A stretch of DNA of 64,000 nt, taken from Axinella damicornis. Lineage: Eukaryota; Porifera; Demospongiae; Axinellida; Axinellidae. Where the stretch lies: positions 10,863,396 through 10,927,395 of the forward strand of contig OZ007511.1 in assembly GCA_963931865.1 (NCBI GenBank), read 5' to 3'. Positions 23,601-40,943 of the stretch are shown here, piece after piece (position 1 is the first letter of the stretch; each line of letters begins with the position of its first letter). The position numbers and the translations under genes were made by a program. The notes below the pieces were generated by a model. The model saw only the letters and a program-made list of their open reading frames with translations, did not search any database and had not been told where the DNA came from.

Positions 23601-25608
23601 CGTCAGGTTAAAAAGTACACCACTTACACCTTGTTTGTGGTGCACGCGCACATAATGTCATTGGTACAAACATACCTACCTTGTTTGCAGAGTACACACT
23701 GGTGACAAGCATTCAAGTGGGCTCTCGCTGTGAAGCTTTTAAGGGACACTTAACTTTGGTAACAAGAATAACAACAAGTTCCATTACCGCTAGACCTGCT
23801 CATTTTGCACTGTAGTCAGATAATGGTCCTTTCAGTCCGCCACTAGGATGATGATGTCATCCCTAGTCTAGTTCTGGCCACCAAACAATTCTGTTACACA
23901 CACACACACACATACACACACACATACACACACCCATACGCACGCACACACACACACCCATACGCGGGCACACACACATGCTTCAGGACGTATAGTGCCC
24001 ATGTACCTGGATTCCAAATGCTTGCTTGACCTGATCAGCAATCTCAGTGGAGATGCTGTCCCAAGGCGACGTGGTCTCCCACACCCGCTGGGCCCCCTCT
24101 CGGCTGGAGGTCACCTCAAGAGAGGCGTGGGGGGCGAGGGACGGGGGCAGGGCAGAGGTAGGCGACTTGCTCTGCTGCTTCTTTGCATCTCTCACCCAAT
24201 GGAGGAAGTCCGACCAGCTACCTGAAGGAGGTGGGGCACAGTGGTACTATGAAGTATGCATTTATAACACATCGCACTTTATGTGTGCTGCAATTGCAGG
24301 TGGCTGCAAATCCACATGCCCATCTCACTTCTACCACAGTGCGTGGGCGTTCCTTTGATGTACCGTGGGGGATAAATCGGTTATCCTCCGCTATGACATC
24401 ATAGCGGAGGATAAGTGATTTATCCTCCTCGGTACATCAAAGGATCGCCATGCTGTGCTGAGAATCAGAGAGTTGTAGCTGTCTAGCAGCCGGATCCAGC
24501 TACTAACTTGACTTGGAGGTTATGTCTGTGGTAGAAGCCGGATGCTGGATGCCGGATCTACTACGTCGACTTGGAGGTTATGCGGTTTATCCTCCTTGGG
24601 AAAGTTTAGCCTCGGCTTTGCCTCGGCCAAACTTTCCCGCAGAGGATAAATCGCATAACCTCCGCATCGACGTAGTAGATCTATACTTATAGAGTACAAT
24701 TTCGCGAAAAATATCATTCAAGAATTTTGAGAACCATCAGAGACAGAATGTTAACATCCACATGCATATAAGTGCATCAGAAGGTAGATGATTCCATATA
24801 TGGTCACAGCACTAGGTACAAATTCGTACAAGCATAAGCATAAGCATGAGAAAATTAGCTTCCATTAGTGGGTGTGGCTCAACTACGTCCGCGCGTGTCA
24901 AGCGTGGCCAGGAAGTGGAGAAACCTTGAACTGTGGTCAAGTGTTCGTGGGAAGATGTCTTTTCATAACGATATTTACTCAGGCCAAATTTTGGGACTGG
25001 TCTATGAGAAACAAATCAATTTGGTGTGGCCTAAAGGACATCAGACACAGTTCTGGATTGCATTATACTAAGCACTACTTCAGCCTAAACAAAGCATGGC
25101 AAACTGTATGCTAACCTCGTTTCCAGGCAGTGGAGGAGAAGCGTCCTCCTTCATAGCTTGGGAATAAGGCCAGAGGAATGCTTGCTATTGGATTCCTGTG
25201 CATTATCCTCAAACTGAACAGGAGGGGGTGGGGCTGGAGTACTACTGCCACACCCTCAAATCATGCAGCAAATGTACCTCTTACTCCACATGGCTTGCAC
25301 ACGACGCTGCCTGTGGTCTTGTTTACAAAAAGTGTCTTTTCTGAAGATTTCTGCCCCTTCTCACAAAACGGACATCGAATCAGGAACGAGGCGTGTCCCA
25401 CCACATACTGGCACTTGTTCGCACTCAGCACTCCCCGGATATCTCCCTGCGTGACGTGAGCTATCTCGCTGGATGGTGCCTCCAGCGTACGCAGTCCCCT
25501 AGCTGTAGCTCTAGCAGCAAGTCGCACGCCAAATAGTGCACACCAAGACATCCAGCCGTGTGGCCTTCGCACGCCCCAAATACTGTTCATACGAGCCGAC
25601 TTCAGCAT
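6421..25608 (-). CDS. TWNK: Twinkle, mitochondrial replicative DNA helicase (complete, 14 exons)
   Basis: Hexameric 5'-3' helicase of mtDNA replication, related to phage T7 gp4. Exons in transcript order: 25608-25278, 24221-24007, 22852-22809, 16456-16228, 15596-15495, 15273-15152, 14456-14333, 13725-13669, 9568-9434, 9261-9188, 8285-8171, 7942-7757, 7010-6894, 6633-6421. Phases close throughout, giving 687 aa (human 684). An Arg-rich, acid-poor N terminus fits mitochondrial import. A zinc-ribbon pattern CxxC...CxxC (C79, C82, C104, C107) is followed by a degenerate Toprim: [10 protein letters not shown] is kept, but the DxD site reads WLGSDTQ. The helicase core has Walker A GPTGSGKT (432-439), Walker B HVIVDN (D533), KASQEADN and KNRFDGDLG. 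The 44-nt exon 3 is the weakest call, supported mainly by phase and splice sites. Two plus-strand genes sit in its introns. Start ATG is 25606-25608; an alternative Met is seven codons in. Confidence 0.93.
6674..6714. repeat. (GT)n microsatellite
   Basis: Pure TG run of about 40 bp. On the TWNK transcript strand it is CA, lying about 40 bp upstream of the last exon's 3' splice site. Confidence 0.9.
7948..8122. repeat. (GGGA)n-like tract in TWNK intron 11
   Basis: Purine-rich GGGAGG repeats begin a few bases from the exon 12 acceptor at 7942. On the transcript strand this is a long CCCT polypyrimidine tract. Confidence 0.85.
8286..9130. repeat. Minisatellite, about 32-bp unit, TWNK intron 10
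   Basis: The unit is approximately GGTGGAGGGGAGTGATGGTG + TGCATGAGAGGA, about 25 copies with AAGAGG and GTATGCATGAG variants and higher-order blocks. It directly abuts the exon 11 acceptor, so the last unit supplies the polypyrimidine tract of that splice site on the minus strand. Confidence 0.9.
9583..9865. repeat. (TG)n-rich tract in TWNK intron 8
   Basis: Imperfect TG/TGCATG repeats, CA in the transcript sense, starting about 15 bp upstream of the exon 9 acceptor (9568). Long His/Thr open frames on the minus strand here are artefacts of the repeat. Confidence 0.85.
10434..10880. repeat. Minisatellite, CACAGCTGCCAGTGA 15-bp unit
   Basis: Many copies of a 15-bp unit with interspersed GCTACTGGAGACCAGGACAC segments. 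It lies inside TWNK intron 8 and upstream of the nested transporter gene. Open frames through it (TQLPV repeats) are repeat artefacts. Confidence 0.9.
11003..13436 (+). CDS. SLC15A4: SLC15A4-like proton-coupled oligopeptide/histidine transporter (POT family), nested in TWNK
   Basis: Proton-coupled peptide/histidine carrier of the POT (SLC15) family, expected in lysosomal or endosomal membranes. Exons 11003-11088, 11458-11616 and 11924-13436 join in phase to 585 aa (human SLC15A4 577). The N terminus has an acidic dileucine-type signal (ESLPLI), at the position of ERAPLL in human SLC15A4 by recollection. POT signatures are [11 protein letters not shown] and [14 protein letters not shown], then [17 protein letters not shown] and [13 protein letters not shown] near residue 290, the conserved middle of SLC15A3/A4-type proteins. 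About a dozen hydrophobic segments are visible, with N-glycosylation sequons between them. Exon 1 is the least certain, chosen by phase, ATG context and the dileucine motif. The gene lies wholly inside TWNK intron 8 on the opposite strand; only 232 bp separate its stop from TWNK exon 8. Membership of A4 rather than A3 is inferred. Confidence 0.85.
11711..11920. repeat. (CCCT)n polypyrimidine tract
   Basis: Runs of CTCCCTCC end 3 bp before the acceptor CAG of the transporter's exon 3 (11924), acting as an oversized polypyrimidine tract. Confidence 0.9.
13437..13668. other. 3' flank of the transporter gene
   Basis: AT-rich 232 bp between the transporter stop codon and TWNK exon 8. No clear AATAAA was seen; nothing else recognised. 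Confidence 0.4.
13727..13935. repeat. (TG)n-rich tract in TWNK intron 7
   Basis: TGTGTGAG-type repeats begin at the exon 8 acceptor (13725); CA-rich in transcript sense. Confidence 0.85.
14497..15140. repeat. Minisatellite GGGAGAGGAGCCAGG ending in a poly-G run, TWNK intron 6
   Basis: About 25 or more copies of a 15-18 bp purine unit, decaying into GGGAAGG sequence and a run of about 20 G at 15117-15136. It spans most of the intron between exons 6 and 7. On the transcript strand it is pyrimidine-rich. The Pro-rich and Glu/Gly-rich frames here are artefacts. Confidence 0.9.
15283..15345. repeat. GTGTG/GGGT tandem repeat in TWNK intron 5
   Basis: (GTGTG)n passing into (GGGT)n, starting about 10 bp from the exon 6 acceptor at 15273. 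Confidence 0.8.
15606..15790. repeat. (GT)n tract in TWNK intron 4
   Basis: TG repeats with two copies of a GGCACGTGTTAAGTAT-containing unit. It begins about 10 bp from the exon 5 acceptor (15596); CA in transcript sense. Confidence 0.85.
16117..16202. mobile_element. Long-form palindromic element (AGCCTCGTTCCC family)
   Basis: Inverted ends AGCCTCGTTCCCAGGC / GCCTGGGAACGAGGC enclose a second palindrome, CCCAGCTTTTGT...ACAAAAGCTGGG. It lies in TWNK intron 4, about 25 bp past the exon 4 donor. Confidence 0.85.
16485..16705. repeat. (GGGA)n microsatellite, about 50 units, TWNK intron 3
   Basis: Almost pure GGGA/GGAG array, CCCT on the transcript strand, starting about 30 bp upstream of the exon 4 acceptor (16456). 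Confidence 0.95.
17857..17943. mobile_element. Long-form palindromic element (AGCCTCGTTCCC family)
   Basis: Inverted ends TAGCCTCGTTCCCAGGCTCC / GGAGCCTGGGAACGAGGCTA, with an inner CCCCAGCTTTTGTC stem. The inner loop is AT-rich. Confidence 0.85.
18450..18496. mobile_element. Short palindromic element (AGCCTCGTTCCC family)
   Basis: Ends CTAGCCTCCTTCCCAGGC / GCCTGGGAACGAGGCTAG with a short loop. Confidence 0.8.
18809..20176 (+). CDS. Unrecognised intronless coiled-coil protein with glycine-zipper hydrophobic segment
   Basis: 455 codons from ATG 18809 (MNWLEMERV) to TAG 20174-20176, uninterrupted, inside TWNK intron 3 on the opposite strand. The frame is open upstream to 18701, but no ATG lies there. 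After a Gly-rich patch ([11 protein letters not shown]), residues roughly 90-350 are charged and heptad-like (coiled coil, rich in E, K, R, L). Then comes a 50-residue Gly/Ala segment (GGVGVAAGG...[22 protein letters not shown]) with small residues every four positions, a glycine-zipper pattern seen in membrane-inserting or pore-associated segments. A second short coiled coil closes the chain. No signal peptide. Not recognised as a family. The lack of introns in an intron-rich locus suggests a retrocopy or a lineage-specific family. Function unknown; membrane association is inference. Confidence 0.75.
   Translation: MNWLEMERVPKDLPFTLQNLYKSSALEDTNGRYPLGLQLRVEELKAVGAGLGGGGLHGCRTGAQSHWLCNGEAHSWQEVGQAVENSKVVRRSEDVHRRREAKTEREAIDQVEASLQELVTSERNFALEQRKLEEELRGRNESFRRKQGEWRREGDQWKQQSETRGEMLAAVRSGHCRELLREVKGLPEDESNPAVECYLRKKVVDEEVKRSKQLMSCHQQIDQHHRYLEHKLEEIRELKVVEECTHKKTADLVQILEKADMKPAEEVRELHEHLENLLEKLQQTLRSLESTLRDYDRALEESKDYLKECNCDISEMLESLTLSLQELEMSLRTVIECKLQVEEEIDEKLEILRSTLIGGVGVAAGGAALGQLLGPVGALVGAGIGALIGGTAGLASGISEYRKKERESDKYLETLEQEKSTYERVIQECQNTARCAKVLLETSADRNWSQCSNPP
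20503..20528. repeat. Perfect short hairpin (TGTCTCGGCGC arms)
   Basis: TGTCTCGGCGC and its complement GCGCCGAGACA flank a CGAA loop. It lies 150 bp before the Helitron-like relic at 20686 and after the coiled-coil gene; it may be a terminator-like or element-end hairpin. Confidence 0.7.
20686..21250 (+). pseudogene. Relic with [13 protein letters not shown] repeats (mobile-element N-terminus-like)
   Basis: ATG at 20686 opens [10 protein letters not shown]..., running into [20 protein letters not shown] repeats with a stop at 20905. The same frame then continues [20 protein letters not shown] to another stop near 21037. The segment 20739-20950 is partly repeated at about 21035-21245 with indels. 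I recall such Glu/Gln/Arg repeats at the N termini of PIF1/Helitron-type proteins in invertebrate genomes, but no helicase or Rep domain is present here, so the assignment is tentative. It is clearly broken. Confidence 0.5.
21251..22808. other. TWNK intron 3 distal part: local duplication and a palindromic element
   Basis: A direct duplication of about 65 bp lies at 22083-22226 (GTCTCGGTACCAGACTCC ... TTCTGATGACAGT twice). A short AGCCTCGTTCCC palindrome lies at 22458-22504. CAACCGGGGTTGCAATGG is repeated at about 22699 and 22717. No gene recognised. Confidence 0.5.
22458..22504. mobile_element. Short palindromic element (AGCCTCGTTCCC family)
   Basis: Ends GTAGCCTCGTTCCCAGGCCT / AGGCCTGGGAACGAGGCTAC around GAGACGGCG. 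Confidence 0.85.
22853..24006. other. TWNK intron 2
   Basis: Holds a truncated palindromic element at 23517-23556 (AGCCTCGTTCCCAGGC / GGGAACGAGGCTA) and a CA-rich stretch at about 23898-23980. No gene recognised. Confidence 0.5.
24345..24450. mobile_element. Foldback element in TWNK intron 1
   Basis: CCTTTGATGTACCG and GGATAAATC at the left, then TATCCTCCGCTATGA / TCATAGCGGAGGATA at the centre, mirrored by GATTTATCC and CGGTACATCAAAGG on the right. A near-complete hairpin of about 100 bp. Confidence 0.8.
24555..24684. mobile_element. Second foldback element in TWNK intron 1
   Basis: The left arm carries GATCTACTACGTCGA, GGAGGTTATGCG and GGGAAAGTTT; the right arm repeats them inverted (AAACTTTCCC, CGCATAACCTCC, TCGACGTAGTAGATC). 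The GGATAAATC-type motif is shared with the neighbouring foldback, so the two are related. Confidence 0.8.
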
Positions 25609-25845
25609 TTCATTGTACCAACCAGTTCACGAAATAGGAGGGGAAAGCTGCTAGCACTCTGCCGGGATCCTTAGTCCTAGGATCAGGATCCTCGGATGAC
25701 TTCACTCCACGTGGGGTATGCGCGCGCCGTAGGCCACTTAGGGTGAAAGGTCAGGGGCTCGCGCAATTTTGAGCAGTGCAGCTGGGCTGGCCGGCGGGAG
25801 AGACCGTTCTGCTCTCGTCAACATCGACAGTAGCCAGAGAAGAGT
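25609..25845. promoter_or_regulatory. Bidirectional promoter between TWNK and MSH4
   Basis: 237 bp separate the two start codons, which point away from each other. The segment is GC- and CpG-rich (GCGCGCGCC near 25720), carries a palindromic E-box CACGTG near 25710 and shows no TATA box. Divergent genes this close must share or overlap promoters; which bases act is not known. Confidence 0.75.
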
Positions 25846-36382
<10,537 letters not shown>

Positions 36383-36999
36383 CACATGCACAGATGTGAA
36401 ACTTAGGACTTCATCACCATAGCCATTTCACTGTGATTGAATTATACCAGAATGCAGACACCTGAAACAGGTGAAGAAAATATTTATTTGTCCCAGGTCA
36501 AAGACAATATCCTTCAGATGTACTACTACATAATGTAGATCTGGGCACATAATGTATGTGGTTAGACTCAGGGCAGCCATGTTTTCTTTGAGCTGAGCAA
36601 GATGGGAAATTCAATTTTCAGCTTCACTCTCACCTCTGTAGCAGTCTTACTGTTTACCCCAATCTGGATGCTAGACTGGGTTTGCCCCTTCGATCACTCC
36701 AGTTTACACGACAAGTCTGAGAGGTGGACAGTACTGATACCCATTTGACGAGACTAATGACGTGCACATATTCTTGCCTGCATGCATGCTCTGACTTGCA
36801 GTTGGACAGCAATTGCATACCCTGCTGGTTTAATTGAACAGTGAACCAGACCTCTAGCTTGTAGACCTTGTGGGTGAGGTGGTCAAGCCAGCAACAAGAA
36901 TTAAGGGCATGGGCTTTCCGAAATGGAGCCTGAATTCCCGAACTATACGTACGTAGCTCGAGTCAGCCCAGAGGGCCCATGCATGGCTTGATGAGTGTC
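36383..36999. other. MSH4 3' UTR and spacer
   Basis: AT-rich flank with no canonical AATAAA seen near the stop. No gene recognised. Confidence 0.4.
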
Positions 37000-37625
37000 C
37001 GCTACTCAGCCCTGAGGGCCCATGCAGTGGTTTGAGTGTCCGCTACTCAGCCCTGGGGGTGATGGTAAGAGTGTCCGCTACTCAGCCCAGAGGGCCCAGT
37101 GGCTTGAGTGTCCGCTTCTCAGTCCTGGGGCCCAGTGGCTTGGCAGTAAGTGTGTCCACTAGCTACTCAGCCCAGCTAGGGGCCCAGCAGCTTGGTGGCA
37201 AGAGTGTCTGCTACTCAGCCCAGGAGCCCAGTGGCTTGGTGGTAAGAGTGTCCGCTATACTCAGCCCAGAGGGCCCAGTGGTTTGAATGTATGCTACTCA
37301 GCCCAGGGGCCCAGTGGCTTGGTGGTAAGAGTGTCTGCTACTCAGCCCAGGAGCCCAGTGACTTGGTGCATGGTAAGCGTCCGCTACTCAGCCCAGGGCC
37401 AGTGGCTTGGTGGTGAGAGTGTCCGCTACTCAGCCCAGGGGCCCAGTGGCTTGGTGGTAAGAGTGTCCGCTACTCAGCCCAGAGGGGCCAGTGGCTTGAG
37501 TGTATGCTACTCAGCCCAGGGGCCCAGTGGCTTGGCGGTAAGTGTCCGCTACTCAGCCTAAGGCCAGTGGCTTGGTGGTAAGAGTGTTACTCAGCCCAGG
37601 ACCAGTGGCTTGGTGGTAAGAGTGT
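37000..37625. repeat. Tandem repeat, about 43-bp unit (GCCCAGTGGCTTGGTGGTAAG...)
   Basis: About 14 copies of a unit reading CCCAGTGGCTTGGTGGTAAG + AGTGTCCGCTACTCAG, with deletions. TGGCTTGGTGG is one base from the RNA polymerase III A-box consensus (TRGCNNAGYGG), so the unit may derive from the head of a tRNA-type SINE. Open frames through it are artefacts. Confidence 0.85.
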
Positions 37626-37989
37626 CTGCCGGTTGTATGCTCCACAGCAAAGTTGCAAACGCAAACTTATGTCACAATTCAGTCGCATGTGAAATTCTAG
37701 ATTCCAGAATCCTGATTCCAGATTCCAGAATCCAGAATCCAGAAATAGATTCCAGCAAATAGTACTTCCCCTCGCATTGCTAATTCTTCTTAATAATGGT
37801 CCAGAGCCATAAAAATGTAGCTAGTTAGTTAGTTAGTTAGTTACTTCCTTGTCCTCTGTGTACCTCACCAATGTCACCATCCACTCCCTGTCCTCCTCAT
37901 CCATTTCACCATCTCTTCCCCTCCTCTCCTTCCCTATGCACCTCGCCCGTCCTCGTCTTCCCCCCCAACGCAGTCTCAGCATTCGGCTG
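37626..37989. other. Spacer
   Basis: Holds a short GATTCCAGAATCCAGA-type repeat (about 37695-37755), TAGT repeats near 37822 and pyrimidine-rich sequence up to 37968. No gene recognised. Confidence 0.4.
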
Positions 37990-39560
37990 TATGGCGCGCG
38001 CAACCGTTTCAAATTTGGCGGGAAGTGAAGGTGATGTGCGCATGCGCGACCGGAAACAGCCGGCTGGGGTTTAAATACTGTATTTGTAACAAGTTTTGGC
38101 GGGATGTCGGGATGGCACACTCGCTAAGCACTTGCTTTACAGCCTGGGGGTTGAGTGTTCGTCTCCCCAATAACCGAGTACGAGTCTGGGCCACTCCGTA
38201 CATACCGGTTCTCGACTTCCCCGCCTAGCAGCTCGAGTACGCCGGTTCCCATCTGACCACCGAAGCTAAAGGTGTTCTGGTAGAAAGCAGGTTAGCCTCC
38301 TGTGATTCCAGTCACGCCTATCCAGCGCTCCTGAGGCTTACACTTCGGTGTCTGACCTGTCACGGAGGGATGGGTTGTTGCTAGGTTGTATTTTTTTCTT
38401 TCTTTTTTTTTCTTTTTCCCCCCTTTCTTGTTTTCTTTTGTATTGGGTGTGTTCATTCAGTGATGCTATAAGTATAGGCTTATTCTTTTTTCATTTTTTC
38501 CCCCTTTCTTTTGGGTGTGTTCATTCGGGGCTGCTACAAGTAGACTATACACTATAGGCTTATTCTTTTGTTATCCCTCCCCCCCCCCCTTCATTTTGGG
38601 TGTGTTCATTCGGGCCTGCTACAATTATAGGCTTATTCGTTTTTTTCAGATGGTTTAGTTAGCTCTTACATTGCAATAATAATTCACATGACTTATATAG
38701 TTATCGACACATGCATATCCCCCCATTAGACAGGTGTTCAGTGTTCAGCTAGGAGATTTTCAATTCGGCTATAGCACGTTTAACTCACAGAAAACCTGGC
38801 CGGCCCTAGCTGTATCAGCATTGCCAGATCGAGGCTCGGGTCGGGGGCTCTCCATGTGTGTGGGCTCAACTATGCCGGCCCATGGGGAGTAAACACTGCA
38901 CCTAATTATCACTGCAGCAGTCATCGCTTGAAGTATATTACATTCATGATGAGAGTTCCCCGCCTAGCAGCCGGAGTACGCCGGTTCCCATCTGACCACC
39001 GAAGCTAAAGGTGTCTGGTAGAAAGCAGGTCGCCCTCCTGTGATTCCAGGCACGCCTATCCAGCGCTCCTGAGGCTGCACACTTCGGTGTCTGACCTGTC
39101 ACGGAGGGAGGGGTGCGTTGCTAGGTTGTTTTTCCCCTTCTTCTTCTTCTTCTTCTTCTTTTTTTTTTTCATTTTTTTTTCTGTTTAGTTATCTTTTTTT
39201 TTCTTTCAGCTGATTTACAGACGGGTCTCAAATAGCTTTTGTGCACTGCTATAGGCTTGTCCTTTAGTCTTATTATTTTTTAAATGGTCTCAAAGGAAGG
39301 GGCAAAGCACAGTAAGTTACTGAGGTAGACTCTAGCTACAGCTGCCTACCCGGATTTTTTGGGGGTTTTTTGTGTTCCAAGTATCTCTTTATCATGTATC
39401 ACTGACTACATTATCTTAGCCATGCTAAGTATAATTATGTACTGACTACCGCATGCATAATTATACATGTCTGCACTGTGGTCCTCAAGAAAACATGGTG
39501 TGAGATGTGCTCCTAGCTGAGGCAGCACACTTCGGTGTCTGACCTGTCACAGAGGGATGG
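37990..39560 (+). mobile_element. Dispersed composite repeat, copy B (internally duplicated)
   Basis: Matches copy A (1683-2473, minus). The block around ACATACCGGTTCTCGACTTCC and CCGAAGCTAAAGGTG occurs at about 38200-38370 and again at 38958-39130. A third fragment beginning CACTTCGGTGTCTGACCTGT lies at about 39526-39570. The tail with CACTGTGGTCCTCAAGAAAA lies at 39475-39497. TTTTCC / GGGTGTGTTCATTCGGG segments repeat between 38440 and 38640. No protein coding; the CCGAAGCTAA region resembles 5S rRNA box A. Confidence 0.75.
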
Positions 39561-39574
39561 TGTGTTGCTAGGTT

Positions 39575-39905
39575 GTTGTTTTTTCTCATGGAGGGAGGGC
39601 TAGGCTTGTTTCGTTTTTTTTCCTCGAGGCTGCTAGGCTTGTTTTTGTTTTTTTTCCTCATGGAGGGAGGGCTAGGCTTTTTTTTTCCCTCATGGAGGGA
39701 GGCTGCTAGGCTTGTGTTTTTTTTTCCTCATGGAGGGAGGGCTAGGCTTGTTTTGTTTGTACCTCATGGAGGGAGGCTGTAGGCTTGTTCCTCATGACAA
39801 CAGCTTCGATTCTAGGCTTGTTTTTTTTTTCATCGTGGAGCGAGGCTGCTAGCTATAGATAGGCTTAAGCTTGTTCCTTTTTTTCCTCATGGAAGGAAGC
39901 TTTTT
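39575..39905. repeat. Tandem repeat TCATGGAGGGAGGCTGCTAGGC + T-run
   Basis: About eight units of 35-45 bp, each with CTCATGGAGGGAGG, GCTAGGCTTG and a T-rich tract ending TTCC. It follows directly on the third fragment of the dispersed repeat, whose T-rich junction appears to be the seed. Confidence 0.85.
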
Positions 39906-40393
39906 TCTGTAACATTTACGTCTACATGAGTAGCGACAGCTATAATTGGGCGGGCTTTTTATTGCTATAGGTGGCCTGACATTTGCTTCTGCCTAATATG
40001 AAACATATGCATGAGCCTCAGTGAAGTGATACAACAACAATCGTTTAAAAGCAGATAATGTTTTATTATTATCTGGTAAACTATTCCATGTGGGGATAGC
40101 TAACTGCATGCAAATAATTTGTGTGCATGGGCAAATGGTCTAGTATAGTTAGCTAAAAGATGATGACATGAGTAAGGGAAGTACATGGTACAAAACTGTC
40201 AGGATCGAGGAAAGTAAGAGTTGCCAGCGATGATGTTATACATGGTACTTTAATTTGTAACAGGAATGCTCCTTCAGCCTGCAATCAGCCGCTCTTCCAG
40301 GAGGTATACTGTCGACAAACTCATAATGGTTGACGGTCCAACAATTGCAGCATACTTTCATAGTCTAGATCCAAAATTTTTGTACAGCTTCTG

Positions 40394-40570
40394 GTGCTTG
40401 TGTACCATACTAGTACATGTATACTGCTTGTGTACCATACTAGTACATGTACTGCTTGTGTACCATACTAGTACATGTACTGCTTGTGTACCATACTAGT
40501 ACATGTACTGCTTGTGTACCATACTAGTACATGTACTGCTTGTGTACCATACTAGTACATGTACTTGTGT
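40394..40570. repeat. 28-bp tandem repeat, about six copies
   Basis: Unit TGCTTGTGTACCATACTAGT + ACATGTAC, almost identical between copies, so recently amplified. It lies about 370 bp upstream of the C6orf89-like gene. Confidence 0.95.
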
Positions 40571-40943
40571 GAGGATCCCATAGTTGACAGGCATATTCCT
40601 GGTTATAAGGCTGCTTAGGGTATCCATGCACACACTTACCATAATTATTGTGAGGGCCATGCATGGAGTGCTGTGTCCGTATATCTACAATGTACAGCCC
40701 AGAAATCCCCTCCCTTACCTTAGCTATGTATGTTCTCCCTGCATTTCAGTACATAAATATGACATACAAAAGCCAGGCCATGCAGCCGTCCTGAATCCAT
40801 TCCTGTACCGGTACGCGGTACGGTATGTGTACATAATGAGTGGGCGGGGCTGACGTCATTGTTAGTAAGCTACAGTCGAGTCGGAGTAGTAGTACATAGT
40901 GTGTGAGATCAGTTTGTCTGTGTCCAGTACTCAGCGCCGGGAG

